Source: Sporosarcina luteola (GTDB lineage: Bacteria; Bacillota; Bacilli; Bacillales_A; Planococcaceae). From it: DNA of 64,000 nucleotides. The stretch covers positions 248,001 to 312,000 of the forward strand of contig JACHLS010000003.1 in assembly GCA_014204635.1 (NCBI GenBank), written 5' to 3'. Within the stretch, counting starts at the first letter, position 1. Every line of letters starts with the position of its first letter. A program made the translations under genes and the position numbers. Shown in pieces: positions 20,350 to 30,877 of this stretch. Under the pieces are notes generated by a model. It had not been told where the DNA came from. It made no database searches and saw only the letters and a program-made list of their open reading frames with translations.

Positions 20350-20861
20350 GAGAGGAGGCCTTCCAACGGCTCGATAATTATTTTCTTCTCTTCAATATCC
20401 ACTACTTTTACGACGTCCGCAATATACGGAATATAATGCGGTTTTCCTTTTTCAGGGGTCACTGTCCAAACATCATTGGAACCCGTTTCCAATATCTCGG
20501 TCACTTTCCCTAGGTCTACCCCTGTATCCGTGTAGACAGTACAGCCAATGATTTCATGGTAATAAAATTCGCCTTCTTCCAAATCGCCCAGCTGTTCTTC
20601 AGACACTTTCAAAATACCATCTCTATATTTCTCTACATCGTTAATATTTGTATGGCCTTCAAAGGTAAGAAGGTCGAAATTCTTATGGCGCCGATGGCTC
20701 GCCACTGTTAACGGCAAAGGCTTCTTTTCATTCGGAAGAAATAAAGCCAGCTTATTTCCGACCGCATACCGTTCTTCCGGAAAATCCGTCCGCGATATGA
20801 CCCGGACTTCACCGCGAATCCCATGCGTATTCACTATTTTCCCAACATTAAACCATTGCAT
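20346..20861 (-). CDS. rimM: 16S rRNA processing protein RimM
   Basis: RimM aids maturation of the 30S head by binding S19. The 171-residue protein has [19 protein letters not shown] in the N-terminal domain and a C-terminal PRC barrel ([38 protein letters not shown]). ATG 20861 is chosen over GTG 20870 because GGAAGG lies eight bases before it. It is coupled to trmD. A terminator-like hairpin separates it from khpA, and ylqD, found here in B. subtilis, is absent. Confidence 0.96.
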   Translation of the reverse strand: MQWFNVGKIVNTHGIRGEVRVISRTDFPEERYAVGNKLALFLPNEKKPLPLTVASHRRHKNFDLLTFEGHTNINDVEKYRDGILKVSEEQLGDLEEGEFYYHEIIGCTVYTDTGVDLGKVTEILETGSNDVWTVTPEKGKPHYIPYIADVVKVVDIEEKKIIIEPLEGLLS

Positions 20862-20938
20862 GCTGCTCACCTTCCTTTAAGTCCCATTATGAGGAGCCGA
20901 TCCTCCAATGCTTTGCTTGGACAAAATCAGTGTAGACG

Positions 20939-20969
20939 AAAAAAGGAAGAAACATAAGTTCCTCCCTTT
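20939..20969 (-). terminator. terminator-like hairpin between khpA and rimM
   Basis: Minus-strand 20969-20958 pairs with 20953-20942 (12 bp with two G-U pairs, ATAA loop on the plus strand), followed by U residues to 20939. The stem begins at the khpA stop codon. It would reduce transcription from rpsP-khpA into rimM-trmD. Confidence 0.6.
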
Positions 20970-21207
20970 AGTCGACTATGTCTAGGTAAACTTTCTTACC
21001 GTGGTGACTTCCTGCTGCTGAATAAACAATAGTACGGATGGCTTTTGCCACACGTCCCTGCTTCCCGATCACCTTTCCCATATCCTCGGGATTCACGGAA
21101 AGTTTGTACGTAATCCGATGATCTTGTTCATCGGCATCAATTCGAACTTCTTCCGGATGATCGACTAACGGTTTGACAATTGTTTCAATCAGCTGCTTCA
21201 TGTCCAC
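20968..21207 (-). CDS. khpA: KH-domain RNA-binding protein KhpA (YlqC)
   Basis: KhpA is a small RNA-binding protein. The single KH fold is seen in the 79-residue product, with the GxxG loop in VIGKQGRVAKAIRTIV. The N-terminus KQLIETIVKPLVDHPEEVRI is typical. It lies directly after rpsP (nine bases) as in most Firmicutes. Confidence 0.96.
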   Translation of the reverse strand: MDMKQLIETIVKPLVDHPEEVRIDADEQDHRITYKLSVNPEDMGKVIGKQGRVAKAIRTIVYSAAGSHHGKKVYLDIVD

Positions 21208-21216
21208 CCCTCCTGA

Positions 21217-21513
<297 letters not shown>

Positions 21514-21527
21514 TCACACAAGATAGT

Positions 21528-21556
21528 ATATTATCAAGCTTTCTTATGTTTGTAAA
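21528..21556 (-). promoter_or_regulatory. predicted sigma-A promoter of rpsP
   Basis: TTTACA (21556-21551) and TAATAT (21533-21528), 17 bases apart, in the ffh-rpsP gap about 40 bases upstream of rpsP. Confidence 0.65.
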
Positions 21557-21592
21557 GTGTTTTTTCTTAACACCCCGATGATTGTTCCATTC

Positions 21593-22948
21593 TTATTTAA
21601 AAAATGAATCGAGGCCTGGCATTTTCATCTTCTTTTTCCCTTTTTGCTGCATGTTCGTCATTTGCTTTACCATTTTTTTCATCTCTTCAAACTGCTTTAG
21701 CAAACGGTTTACTTCTTGGATCGACGTCCCTGAACCTTTGGCAATCCGTTTACGTCGATTGGCATTGATAATTTCAGGCGTTGCCCGTTCTTCCTTGGTC
21801 ATGGAGTAAATAACCGCCTCCACCCGGCCCATTTGTCCTTCATCGACTTGCGCGTTTTCAATGCCTTTAATTTTGTTGAACCCAGGCATCATTTTCAGCA
21901 ACTCATCAAGTGGGCCCATTTTACGGACTTGTTGAAGTTGATCCAAAAAATCCTCCAGCGTAAATGACTGCGTCCGAAATTTTTGCTCTAGCTCTTTCGC
22001 TTTTTCTTCATCGACATTGGCTTGGGCTTTTTCAATTAGGGACATGACATCCCCCATGCCTAGAATACGGGAAGCCATTCTCTCAGGGTGAAAAGGTTCA
22101 AGGGCGTCCATCTTTTCGCCCATACCGACAAACTTGATCGGCTTTTCTGTAACCGAACGGATGGAAAGTGCAGCTCCACCTCGTGTATCCCCGTCAAGTT
22201 TCGTTAACACGACGCCGGTGATCCCGATTGCTTCATCGAAGGATTTTGCCACATTCACAGCATCTTGCCCTGTCATCGCATCGACAACGAGGAAAACTTC
22301 ATCCGGTTTACTTAATTCCCGGATATCTTTCAATTCCTGCATTAAGTCTTCATCGACATGCAAACGTCCTGCGGTATCGATAATGACGACATCGTGGTGA
22401 TGTTCTTCCGCTTCCTTCAATGCTTGACGTGCAATTTCCACAGGAGAAATATCGGTACCAAGCGAAAAGACAGGAATCGTCAATTGCTTGCCTAACGTCT
22501 CCAATTGTTGAATAGCGGCAGGACGATAAATATCCGCGGCGACCAGAAGCGGCTTTTTATTATGCCGTTTCCGCAAAACAGTAGCCAACTTCCCTGTCGT
22601 CGTCGTTTTACCGGCCCCTTGCAAGCCCACCATCATGATGACAGTCGGCGGCTTGCGGGAGAACTGAATCGGATTTTGTTCTCCACCCATTAAATTGGTC
22701 AGTTCATCTTTTACAATTTTGACAACCTGCTGCCCGGGTGTCAGGCTTTTCATGACGTCTTGCCCAACAGCCCGCTCGCTGACCGTCTTGACAAACTCTT
22801 TTACTACTTTCAAGTTGACGTCTGCCTCGATGAGTGCAAACCGTACTTCGCGCATCATCTCTTTAACGTCTGCTTCGCTAATCTTGCCTTTACCTGTAAT
22901 TTTTTGAAGCGTCCCTTGCAGGCGCTGGGCTAAACCTTCAAATGCCAT
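21593..22948 (-). CDS. ffh: signal recognition particle protein Ffh
   Basis: Ffh is the SRP GTPase that binds signal peptides and the scRNA and delivers ribosomes to FtsY. The 451-residue protein has an N domain, a G domain (GLQGAGKTTTTGKLA, VVIIDTAGRLHVDE, TKLDGDTRGG) and a C-terminal Met-rich M domain (MMPGFNKIKGIENAQV, then IAKGSGTSIQEVNRLLKQF) ending MKMPGLDSFFK. It lies 13 bases after ylxM, its usual partner. Confidence 0.98.
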   Translation of the reverse strand: MAFEGLAQRLQGTLQKITGKGKISEADVKEMMREVRFALIEADVNLKVVKEFVKTVSERAVGQDVMKSLTPGQQVVKIVKDELTNLMGGEQNPIQFSRKPPTVIMMVGLQGAGKTTTTGKLATVLRKRHNKKPLLVAADIYRPAAIQQLETLGKQLTIPVFSLGTDISPVEIARQALKEAEEHHHDVVIIDTAGRLHVDEDLMQELKDIRELSKPDEVFLVVDAMTGQDAVNVAKSFDEAIGITGVVLTKLDGDTRGGAALSIRSVTEKPIKFVGMGEKMDALEPFHPERMASRILGMGDVMSLIEKAQANVDEEKAKELEQKFRTQSFTLEDFLDQLQQVRKMGPLDELLKMMPGFNKIKGIENAQVDEGQMGRVEAVIYSMTKEERATPEIINANRRKRIAKGSGTSIQEVNRLLKQFEEMKKMVKQMTNMQQKGKKKMKMPGLDSFFK

Positions 22949-22961
22949 GCATAGACTCCCC

Positions 22962-23294
22962 CTACTCGTGTTCTTTTAATCGGCTCACCAATCTCCGCAT
23001 TTCCTGAGATGGATCATTCTGGTCATCCAGTAACTCTTCCAGACGCTCAATAATATCCATCCGATTTTGGAACTTCGAAAATAGATTCAGCTTTTCCTCA
23101 TAATCTTCGAGCATCGATTCAGTCCGACGTACATTATCATAGACGGCTTGTCTGGAAACTCCGTATTCTTCGGCAATCTCGCCAAGAGATAAATCGTCCA
23201 AATAATATAATTGCATATATAACCTTTGCTTATCGGTCAACAGCGATTGGTAAAAATCAAAGAGGAAATTGACGCGAGTCGTTTTTTCCAACAT
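22962..23294 (-). CDS. ylxM: YlxM-type SRP-associated DNA-binding-like protein
   Basis: The 110-residue protein belongs to the YlxM/p13 family, which accompanies Ffh and modulates SRP activity in some Gram-positives. It has a sigma-70 region-4-like helix-turn-helix ([20 protein letters not shown] then [12 protein letters not shown]). It is the first gene before ffh. A near-consensus promoter lies just upstream. Confidence 0.93.
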   Translation of the reverse strand: MLEKTTRVNFLFDFYQSLLTDKQRLYMQLYYLDDLSLGEIAEEYGVSRQAVYDNVRRTESMLEDYEEKLNLFSKFQNRMDIIERLEELLDDQNDPSQEMRRLVSRLKEHE

Positions 23295-23327
23295 AGTTGC
23301 CTACCTCCTCGCTTGGCCTTCCTCTGT

Positions 23328-23356
23328 ATATTAGTATTGAACCGCACATCTGTCAA
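23328..23356 (-). promoter_or_regulatory. predicted strong promoter of ylxM-ffh
   Basis: Perfect TTGACA (23356-23351) and TAATAT (23333-23328) separated by 17 bases, about 35 bases upstream of the ylxM start. It lies just downstream of ftsY. Confidence 0.75.
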
Positions 23357-23380
23357 GTAAAATTACTTGTCTTACAGGGT

Positions 23381-24373
23381 TCATTCCTCCTCTTCCCTTT
23401 CTAATCCTTCTGCAAAAAGCCCATAGACATACTTTTCCGGATCGAACGGCTGTAGATCATCCATTCCTTCCCCGAGGCCGACAAACTTAACAGGAATATT
23501 CAACTTACTGCGGATAGCCAAAACGATACCGCCTTTTGCAGTCCCATCGAGCTTCGTTAGAACAATCCCCGTTACATCAGTCGCCTCTTTAAAGGTATGC
23601 GCTTGGACCAAAGCATTTTGGCCCGTTGTCGCATCTAGTGCCAAAAGTACTTCATGAGGAGCCCCTTCGATTTCCCTGCCAATGACGCGATGCACTTTTT
23701 CCAGCTCATTCATCAGATTCACTTTATTTTGCAAGCGGCCGGCTGTGTCACAAATCAGCACATCCACGTTCCGGCTTTTTGCTGCACGAATTGCATCGTA
23801 CATGACAGCAGCTGGATCGGAACCTTCCGACTGTCTGATCACTTCTACACCAACACGCTCTCCCCAAACGACAAGTTGATCGATCGCCCCTGCACGGAAT
23901 GTATCACCGGCTGCTAACATGACCGATTTCCCTTCCGCTTTAAACCGTGCAGCCAATTTTCCGATTGTCGTTGTCTTGCCCACTCCATTGACGCCGACCA
24001 TCAAAATAACGTTCAACCGGCCATCCTGAATATCGAGTTCATTCATTTGCTCCTCACCGGCATTATAGATGTCTACTAACTTTTCCGAAATGACCGATTG
24101 GATTCCCGCGGTATCCTTTATGTTCTTACGTTTCACTTCAAATTTGAGCTCATCTATCAATTCCATGACAGTTTCTACACCAACATCCGCTTGCAATAGG
24201 AGTTCTTCCAGCTCTTCAAAAAATTCCTCATCCACTTCTCTGAAACGTGCGACAAGATCATTTACTTTAGAAGTGAATGAATTTCGAGTTTTCGACAATC
24301 CGTCTTTAAATTTTTCTGTTACGGATTCATTCGTCCCTGTTATTTTTTCTTTTAATTTCTTAAAAAAAGACAA
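23381..24373 (-). CDS. ftsY: signal recognition particle receptor FtsY
   Basis: FtsY is the membrane-associated SRP receptor GTPase. The start is TTG 24373 (SFFKKLKEKI), eight bases after AGAGGAG; a TTG at 24394 would give a poor leader. The 330-residue product has an amphipathic N-terminus, an N domain, and a G domain with GVNGVGKTTTIGKLA, ICDTAGRLQNKVNLM and TKLDGTAKGG. It lacks the long acidic A domain of E. coli, as in other Firmicutes. It is the last gene of rnc-smc-ftsY. Confidence 0.97.
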   Translation of the reverse strand: MSFFKKLKEKITGTNESVTEKFKDGLSKTRNSFTSKVNDLVARFREVDEEFFEELEELLLQADVGVETVMELIDELKFEVKRKNIKDTAGIQSVISEKLVDIYNAGEEQMNELDIQDGRLNVILMVGVNGVGKTTTIGKLAARFKAEGKSVMLAAGDTFRAGAIDQLVVWGERVGVEVIRQSEGSDPAAVMYDAIRAAKSRNVDVLICDTAGRLQNKVNLMNELEKVHRVIGREIEGAPHEVLLALDATTGQNALVQAHTFKEATDVTGIVLTKLDGTAKGGIVLAIRSKLNIPVKFVGLGEGMDDLQPFDPEKYVYGLFAEGLEREEEE

Positions 24374-24400
24374 TATACTCTCTCCTCTTATCAAATTATA

Positions 24401-27400
24401 TCAACTCATCGCTTCAACCGGCACCTCAGAAAGTTTCACCGAAATCAATTTGGAAACGCCGGATTCCTGCATGGTGATGCCATAAAGGACATCCGCCCCC
24501 TCCATTGTCCCTTTCCGATGCGTGATCACAATGAACTGTGTGTTTTCGGAAAACTTCTTCAAATATTTACTGTACCTTATAACATTCGCTTCGTCGAGTG
24601 CAGCTTCTACCTCATCGAGAATGACAAATGGGACCGGCCTTACTTCAATAATGGAAAATAACAATGCGATGGCGGTCAAAGCTCGTTCCCCGCCTGAAAG
24701 CAAGCTCAAACTCTGCAATTTTTTCCCTGGAGGCCGAGCCACTATTTCAATGCCGGTTTCCAAAAGATTTTCCGGTTCCGTTAAGATTAAATCCGCGTCT
24801 CCACCGCCAAACATTTCTTTAAACACAAAATGAAAACGACTTTTCACAGCAGTGAACGTAGTTGAGAAACGGCTTTCCATTTCCCTATCCATTTCAGACA
24901 TCGCTTCGGTCAGCGTCTGTTTTGCTTTGAGTAAATCATTGCGTTGGACCGTCAAAAATTGATGTCGTTCGGATACTTCTTTAAATTCCTGTATGGAACT
25001 TGGGTTGATCGTTCCCAACGCATCCAATTCTTCTTTCAATCGTTCGACTTCCAAACGGATATCCTCTGCGTCAAACTTCTCTTGAAGTAATTCCTCGTCT
25101 GGGAATAAGCCATAATCGTCCAGCAGTCTGCTCGTGATGGCTTCATATTTCACCTCTAACCTGGAAAGGACAACATGGAGATCATTCACGACCTTCACAA
25201 GGCCATCCGATTCAGCACGCAGCTTCTTAAGCGACTCCTCTTGCTCTCGCTGCCGTTCTGCCAGACTGGTACGGACCGCTCGCTCTTCCTCCACCTCGGA
25301 TTCAATCAAATGTTTAGCTGACGTCGATTCCTCAATCTGCTTTTCTATTTCTTCAGGTGTATAGTCATTTCCTTTCCCTGTGCCGAAAAGGAATTCTCGT
25401 TCTTCTGTTAACCGGTCGATTCTGCGCTGGATATCTGCCAAATTCTTTTCCATATCGGCAACAGATGTTTGATGGAACGTAATTTGCTCTCTCAGCACCG
25501 CTGCCCGTTCTCTCAATTCAGAGTTCCGAGCAAGCAACGATGTCTCTTCAGTGCGCCGATCGGATGCCAACCGTTCCAGTTGCGCTATTTCAGCCTGCAA
25601 TTCTGCCAGTTCATTTTTGACTTTTTGGTGCTTTTGGATGAATTGCTGGCGTTTAGCTGACAATTCGGTGCCAGCCGTCTCAGCTCCTTTCATTCCTATT
25701 TCTGATGTTGCAATTTCTGAATCCACTGAACGGATCTCCATCATTGTTTCACGCAAACGATGATCCACTGTACTTTTTTCTTGTTGAAGGGTTTCCAGTT
25801 CCTTTCGCAAGCTGTTCGCGTCATGCATTTGCTGAGCGACTTTCATTTTTGTGGCGCTAATTTTTTCTGTCCCGATTTCAATTGATTTGGACATTTTCAG
25901 GAGATGCGCTTGCAACGTTTCCAATTCTGCTTTTCTTGAAAAAACGGAAGATTGCCCTTTGACTCCTCCGCCTGTCAAAGATCCGCCAGCATTGACTACG
26001 TCCCCATCCAGCGAAACAATCCGATACTTGTAGCCAATTGTTTTTGCAATCTCTGAAGCGCCGGCAAGTGTCTTCGCGACAATGGTGTTGCCAAGTAGGT
26101 TCGCCGCGATGACCCGGTATGCGTCAGCTGTCGAGACGAGCGAGTCTGCCGTGCCGATAAATTCCGGATGTCGTTTGGCGATATGTAGGGATGCTTCCGG
26201 GAGAACTCTCGGTTTCATGACGTCTCTCGGTAAAAAAGTGGCTCTGCCGCTATTTTTTGATTTCAAAAAGGCGATCGCCTTGCGGGCATCCTGTTCGGTT
26301 TTCGTAATTATGTGCTGCATTGCGCCCCCTAATGCGATTTCTATCGCTTTCGCGTAGGGAGATGCGACCGAAACAAGCTCCGCGACGGCTCCATCGATCC
26401 CTTCTAACTTGCCTGATTTTCGAGCAACCAATATTTCCTTGACACCCGAGTAAAAACCTGAAAACTCCGATTCCAGACTGCGCAGCGCCCGCAATCTTCC
26501 TTGCATTTCATGTTGTTTGTTCAATGCACTTTGCATCATTTGCTGTTGGTCCGTTAAATCTTGTTCGGTTGAGCGCAGCGAATCCATCATTACCTTGTAT
26601 TCCTGATCCACAGCATCTATGCGCTTGGTAAGAGTTTGAAACTTCGACTGCCGGGTTTCCCGTTCCTCCTCCAACTGTCTGCGACGTTCTTGCAATAGAG
26701 CGGTTTGCTGTACAATTCGATCCGATGATAGTTTTTCTCCCTGCAACCGCTCTTCGATATGCTTCACATCATTGCGGATCGTCGCTTCCTCATTCAACCG
26801 TTCAATATAGCTCGATTTCAATTCTTCAATTTCTTTTTCCGTCTCGCTGACAGAGCGTTTCAAAACTTGTGCGATTTCATCAATTTCTTTTTTTGTCGAT
26901 TGCGACTCCGCTAAGATTTTCTGAAGTTTCTCCCTCGTCACCACAAGTTTTTTTGCTGTTTCTTCATTTTCAGCATGCGCGGTGGATAAATCATTTGTAA
27001 TCCTCTCCAGATGCTGTTCCACATTCCGTCGCTGCTCCAATGATAAGAGACGCCGGCCTTCCCATTTTTCGGCTGCCGCACTTAATTCGACTAATTGCTT
27101 CTGCAGCGCATCCAATAACTGATCTTTTTTAGCAAGAATGTCTTTTGTCTCTCCAGCCTCTTCTTCAACTTTCTGGACAGCGTTGTCTACCAGATCCTTT
27201 TGAGCTTGGAGTGTTTCTAACTCTGCCAGTTTACCGATGATTTCTTTTTTCAACTGGGAAGCATCAAAATTCAACAGTTGTACATCAGCCTCAGACATCT
27301 GTTCAGAAAGTTCGCGATGCTTTTCGGCAGCTTCCGCATTCTTTTGCAAAGGACCGATTCGTGTATCCAGTTCCTTTAGTATATCGAGCACCCGATCTAA

Positions 27401-27961
27401 ATTATCTTCCGTTTCAAACAGCTTGTGCTCCGCTTTTCGCTTGCGCGTCTTGTATTTCAGCACACCGGCCGCCTCGTCAAAGATACTTCGGCGATCTTCG
27501 GGTTTGCTATTGAGGATTTCATCAACACGGCCTTGGGAAATAATAGAAAATGCTTCTTTACCGACACCCGAATCCATGAAGATATCATTTATATCCTTCA
27601 ATCGACACTGTTGGCCATTCAATAAATACACACTTTCTCCTGAACGAAAAACCCTTCGACTTACACTAATTTCGGAGTAATCCAGTGGAAAAAGGCCTTT
27701 GCTGTTGTCAAGAATCAATGTAACTTCCGCAAAATTAAGCGGCTTCCTGGAATCACTTCCGGCAAATATGACATCTTCCATCTTTGATCCACGCAAAGAC
27801 TTTGCCGATTGTTCACCCAGCACCCAGCGAATAGCATCTGTCACATTGCTTTTCCCACTTCCATTTGGTCCTACGACTGCTGTGACACCAGGTACAAAAT
27901 CAATGCCTACCCGTTCCGCAAATGATTTAAATCCAACGATCTCTAATCTCTTCAGAAACAC
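24401..27961 (-). CDS. smc: chromosome segregation ATPase SMC
   Basis: SMC forms the condensin core that organises and separates chromosomes. The 1186-residue protein has Walker A GPNGSGKSN near residue 33, two long coiled coils, a hinge around residues 500-680 (GVKEILVARKSGKLEGIDGA) and a C-terminal ABC signature LSGGERALTAIALLFS with Walker B FVILDEVEAALDE. The start is GTG 27961. It lies between rnc and ftsY, the standard order. Confidence 0.98.
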   Translation of the reverse strand: MFLKRLEIVGFKSFAERVGIDFVPGVTAVVGPNGSGKSNVTDAIRWVLGEQSAKSLRGSKMEDVIFAGSDSRKPLNFAEVTLILDNSKGLFPLDYSEISVSRRVFRSGESVYLLNGQQCRLKDINDIFMDSGVGKEAFSIISQGRVDEILNSKPEDRRSIFDEAAGVLKYKTRKRKAEHKLFETEDNLDRVLDILKELDTRIGPLQKNAEAAEKHRELSEQMSEADVQLLNFDASQLKKEIIGKLAELETLQAQKDLVDNAVQKVEEEAGETKDILAKKDQLLDALQKQLVELSAAAEKWEGRRLLSLEQRRNVEQHLERITNDLSTAHAENEETAKKLVVTREKLQKILAESQSTKKEIDEIAQVLKRSVSETEKEIEELKSSYIERLNEEATIRNDVKHIEERLQGEKLSSDRIVQQTALLQERRRQLEEERETRQSKFQTLTKRIDAVDQEYKVMMDSLRSTEQDLTDQQQMMQSALNKQHEMQGRLRALRSLESEFSGFYSGVKEILVARKSGKLEGIDGAVAELVSVASPYAKAIEIALGGAMQHIITKTEQDARKAIAFLKSKNSGRATFLPRDVMKPRVLPEASLHIAKRHPEFIGTADSLVSTADAYRVIAANLLGNTIVAKTLAGASEIAKTIGYKYRIVSLDGDVVNAGGSLTGGGVKGQSSVFSRKAELETLQAHLLKMSKSIEIGTEKISATKMKVAQQMHDANSLRKELETLQQEKSTVDHRLRETMMEIRSVDSEIATSEIGMKGAETAGTELSAKRQQFIQKHQKVKNELAELQAEIAQLERLASDRRTEETSLLARNSELRERAAVLREQITFHQTSVADMEKNLADIQRRIDRLTEEREFLFGTGKGNDYTPEEIEKQIEESTSAKHLIESEVEEERAVRTSLAERQREQEESLKKLRAESDGLVKVVNDLHVVLSRLEVKYEAITSRLLDDYGLFPDEELLQEKFDAEDIRLEVERLKEELDALGTINPSSIQEFKEVSERHQFLTVQRNDLLKAKQTLTEAMSEMDREMESRFSTTFTAVKSRFHFVFKEMFGGGDADLILTEPENLLETGIEIVARPPGKKLQSLSLLSGGERALTAIALLFSIIEVRPVPFVILDEVEAALDEANVIRYSKYLKKFSENTQFIVITHRKGTMEGADVLYGITMQESGVSKLISVKLSEVPVEAMS

Positions 27962-27963
27962 AC

Positions 27964-28731
27964 TCAGTTCTCTCCTTCGTCGTCTTTCCCCTGCAATACG
28001 TTGATTGCTTGTCGGGCAGCCTGTTGCTCGGCTTCTTTCTTAGACTTGCCAATGCCTGTTCCAAGCTGTCGATCGTCTAATCTGACAACGGTCACGAACT
28101 TTTTCGCATGCGCAGGACCTTTCTCCTCCACAATTTCATAATGGAGCTGCCCGTTATCGTTTTGCTGGACGATTTCCTGCAAACGGCTTTTATAATCCAT
28201 CACATGCGAAAAAGCACCGACGCCCACCTTTGGAAATACAACTTTCTCAAGAAAACGGGTAACAATTTCCATTCCTTGATCCAGAAACAAGGCGCCGATA
28301 AATGCTTCAAATACATCAGCTAGCAGTGCAGGGCGCGTCCGTCCTCCTGTTTGCTCCTCTCCCCGCCCTAACAAAATATATTCTCCGAAATTCAGCTCAT
28401 TGGAAAATGTAACGAGAGAGGGTTCACAGACAATGGCTGCCCGAAGTTTCGTCAATTGGCCTTCAGACATACTAGGTTCAGTGGCATATAAAAATCGGGA
28501 AACACCTAATTCCAAAACCGCGTCTCCTAGAAACTCCAATCGTTCATTATCGGTAAACCGTTTTCTGCGATGTTCATTTACGTATGAGGAGTGCGTGAAT
28601 GCGTTGTATAACAGAGAAGTGTCTTTAAAGTGGATTTCCAATGCCGATTGGAGTTCCTCAAATTTCTTTTGCTCTGCCATAGGCAAAGAGGTTCCAGTCG
28701 ATTTACTTTTTTTATTCCGATTTTGTGTCAT
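27964..28731 (-). CDS. rnc: ribonuclease III
   Basis: RNase III cuts double-stranded RNA in rRNA and mRNA processing. The catalytic motif [17 protein letters not shown] is near residue 62, and further acidic residues lie in [18 protein letters not shown]. The C-terminal double-stranded RNA-binding domain starts near [13 protein letters not shown] and ends with [16 protein letters not shown]. The 255-residue length is normal. It has a good promoter and starts the rnc-smc-ftsY unit. Confidence 0.98.
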   Translation of the reverse strand: MTQNRNKKSKSTGTSLPMAEQKKFEELQSALEIHFKDTSLLYNAFTHSSYVNEHRRKRFTDNERLEFLGDAVLELGVSRFLYATEPSMSEGQLTKLRAAIVCEPSLVTFSNELNFGEYILLGRGEEQTGGRTRPALLADVFEAFIGALFLDQGMEIVTRFLEKVVFPKVGVGAFSHVMDYKSRLQEIVQQNDNGQLHYEIVEEKGPAHAKKFVTVVRLDDRQLGTGIGKSKKEAEQQAARQAINVLQGKDDEGEN

Positions 28732-28763
28732 ATAACGATCTGCCTTTCTTTCATGGTGTTTTC

Positions 28764-28792
28764 ATTTTACCTCGTTCACGCAGCACATGCAA
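28764..28792 (-). promoter_or_regulatory. predicted promoter of rnc-smc-ftsY
   Basis: TTGCAT (28792-28787) and TAAAAT (28769-28764) with 17-base spacing, located just after the acpP terminator and about 30 bases before rnc. Confidence 0.65.
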
Positions 28793-28801
28793 AACCGAAA
28801 A

Positions 28802-28848
28802 GAGACACTTTCAATTCAATCCGGCAGCCGGTGAAATGAAAGGGTCTC
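28802..28848 (-). terminator. terminator after acpP
   Basis: A long interrupted stem from GAGAC/GTCTC and CTTTCA/TGAAAG arms (28802-28848) around an inner CCGGC-TGCCGG hairpin, followed by TTTT on the minus strand. It lies 20 bases past the acpP stop and ends the fapR-plsX-fabD-fabG-acpP unit. Confidence 0.75.
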
Positions 28849-28868
28849 AATCGGAGAAAATAATTTTC

Positions 28869-29105
28869 TTATTTTGTTTTTTCTTCGATATAATTAACTG
28901 CGTCGCCGACAGTGCCGATTTTTTCAGCATCATCATCAGAAATTTCCATATCGAATTCATCTTCTAATTCCATAACTAGCTCAACGACATCCAAAGAATC
29001 TGCGCCAAGATCATCACGGAAAGAAGCTTCTGGTTTCACTTCGCTCTCATCGACACCAAGACGGTCGACAACCACTTTCGTTACACGCTCAAGTACAGTA
29101 GACAA
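28869..29105 (-). CDS. acpP: acyl carrier protein
   Basis: ACP carries growing acyl chains on a phosphopantetheine arm attached to Ser37 in [19 protein letters not shown]. The start is TTG 29105, six bases after AAAGGAGGTG; the GTG at 29114 lies inside that ribosome site. The 78-residue length is typical. It follows fabG after 84 bases. Confidence 0.98.
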   Translation of the reverse strand: MSTVLERVTKVVVDRLGVDESEVKPEASFRDDLGADSLDVVELVMELEDEFDMEISDDDAEKIGTVGDAVNYIEEKTK

Positions 29106-29189
29106 ATTAGTCACCTCCTTTCAAAGAGTATGTCCGTCTTACATACCTGATAAGGATATGAAACGGAAAAACAATCGTAAATCTAACCT

Positions 29190-29936
29190 TTACATGACCA
29201 TGCCGCCGTCCACATGAATCGTTTGCCCGGTAACATACGCAGCCTCATCCGAAAGAAGAAATGCGACAACATTCGCCACATCTTGCGGATCCCCTAATTT
29301 GCCAAGAGGGATTGTCGAAAGCATTTGCGATTTCACATCTTCCGGCAGGGCATCTGTCATGTCTGTTGTGATGAATCCCGGAGCTACAGCATTCACTGTA
29401 ATGTTGCGGGAGGCAAGCTCTTTAGCCGTTGTTTTTGTCAAGCCGATGACACCGGCTTTCGCCGCCACATAGTTGGCTTGGCCCGGATTTCCGGAAACAC
29501 CGACAATTGAAGCGACATTGACAATTCTTCCGGACCGCTGCTTCATCATTTGACGGGTGACAGCCTTCGTACACAAGAAGACCCCTTTTAGATTGATGGC
29601 CATGACATCATCCCACTCATCTTCCTTCATTCGCATTAATAAGTTGTCGCGGGTGATCCCTGCATTGTTCACAAGGTAATCAATCGAGCCATATTGCTTC
29701 ATGGCTTCATCCATCATCATTTTGACACTATCTGCATCTGCTACATTTGCTTGCACGGAGAAAGCTTGGCCGCCAAACGATTGGATCTCTGCCACTACTT
29801 CTTCCGCTTTGCCTTTGCTGCCACTATAATTGACGACTACGTTTGCTCCGTCTTTTGCAAGCCGGAGAGCGATCTCTCTTCCGATTCCACGAGATGCACC
29901 CGTGATAATCGCAGTCTTCCCATCAAATTTCCCCAT
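29190..29936 (-). CDS. fabG: 3-oxoacyl-[acyl-carrier-protein] reductase FabG
   Basis: FabG performs the NADPH-dependent first reduction of fatty acid elongation. It is a classic short-chain dehydrogenase of 248 residues, with cofactor motif TGASRGIG, structural NNAG, catalytic Ser in NVASIVG and YxxxK in YVAAK. ATG 29936 shares bases with the fabD stop (TAATG), indicating coupled translation. An earlier ATG at 29945 lies within the ribosome site region. Confidence 0.98.
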   Translation of the reverse strand: MGKFDGKTAIITGASRGIGREIALRLAKDGANVVVNYSGSKGKAEEVVAEIQSFGGQAFSVQANVADADSVKMMMDEAMKQYGSIDYLVNNAGITRDNLLMRMKEDEWDDVMAINLKGVFLCTKAVTRQMMKQRSGRIVNVASIVGVSGNPGQANYVAAKAGVIGLTKTTAKELASRNITVNAVAPGFITTDMTDALPEDVKSQMLSTIPLGKLGDPQDVANVVAFLLSDEAAYVTGQTIHVDGGMVM

Positions 29937-30877
29937 TACGCCCATCCTTTCGAAGCTTCCAAGACAGCCTGCAAAGTATCGTGATCATATACCGGCATGA
30001 CTGTAACGCTTCTATCAATCTTTTTAACTAGACCGCTTAATACCTTTCCAGGACCGCATTCAATAAAATGGGTGACGCCCAGTTCTAGTAAACGCCGCAC
30101 CGATTCTTCCCAGCGAACGGGAGAATAAAGTTGTTCAACTAGGAGCTTCTTGATTTCTGCTAAATCCGTCACCGGTAAAGCCGATACATTTGCGATTACG
30201 GGTACATTCGCATTATGCCACTTCAATGTATCCAACGCTTCTTTAAGCTTTTGAGCTGCCGGCTGCATCAAAGCCGAATGAAATGGCCCGCTGACATCAA
30301 GGGGAATCGCCCGTTTAGCTCCCGCTTCTTTCAATTGGACGCATGCCAGGTCGACCCCTTCTTTCGTTCCAGAAATAACGATTTGTCCAGGACAGTTCAA
30401 ATTGGCAGGTTGTACGATATGACCTTGCTCTGTGATGGTGTCCGTCACCTTTTTGACCGCGTCTGCTTCAAGGCCGAGTATAGCTGCCATGGCCCCTTCT
30501 CCCGCAGGAACCGCTTCATTCATAAACAACCCACGCTGGTGGACAATAGACACACCGTCCTCATATGCTAGTACGCCAGACGCGACCAGGGCGGTGTATT
30601 CACCAAGACTATGACCGGCCGTATAATCCGGTACAATCCCTGCATCGTTTAATTTGGAAGCAATCATCGCACCGACAGCCAACAATGCTGGTTGGGCATG
30701 GTATGTCAAGGTGAGCTTTTCTTGTGGACCTTGCGCGATCAGCTCACTCAGACGGAAAGGCAAGGCTTCATCCGCACGCTGAAGAAAATTCTCACTTTTT
30801 TCATCACCAGAAGCCAACTCTGTGCCCATCCCAACCGACTGGGATCCTTGTCCCGGGAAAATAAATGCCAGTTTCAT
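29936..30877 (-). CDS. fabD: malonyl-CoA:ACP transacylase FabD
   Basis: FabD loads malonate onto ACP. The 313-residue product starts [18 protein letters not shown]; the active Ser is in [12 protein letters not shown] and the conserved His in [12 protein letters not shown] 30877 overlaps the plsX stop (ATGA), and GGAGAAAG lies upstream, so the longer in-frame extension inside plsX is not used. Confidence 0.98.
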   Translation of the reverse strand: MKLAFIFPGQGSQSVGMGTELASGDEKSENFLQRADEALPFRLSELIAQGPQEKLTLTYHAQPALLAVGAMIASKLNDAGIVPDYTAGHSLGEYTALVASGVLAYEDGVSIVHQRGLFMNEAVPAGEGAMAAILGLEADAVKKVTDTITEQGHIVQPANLNCPGQIVISGTKEGVDLACVQLKEAGAKRAIPLDVSGPFHSALMQPAAQKLKEALDTLKWHNANVPVIANVSALPVTDLAEIKKLLVEQLYSPVRWEESVRRLLELGVTHFIECGPGKVLSGLVKKIDRSVTVMPVYDHDTLQAVLEASKGWA

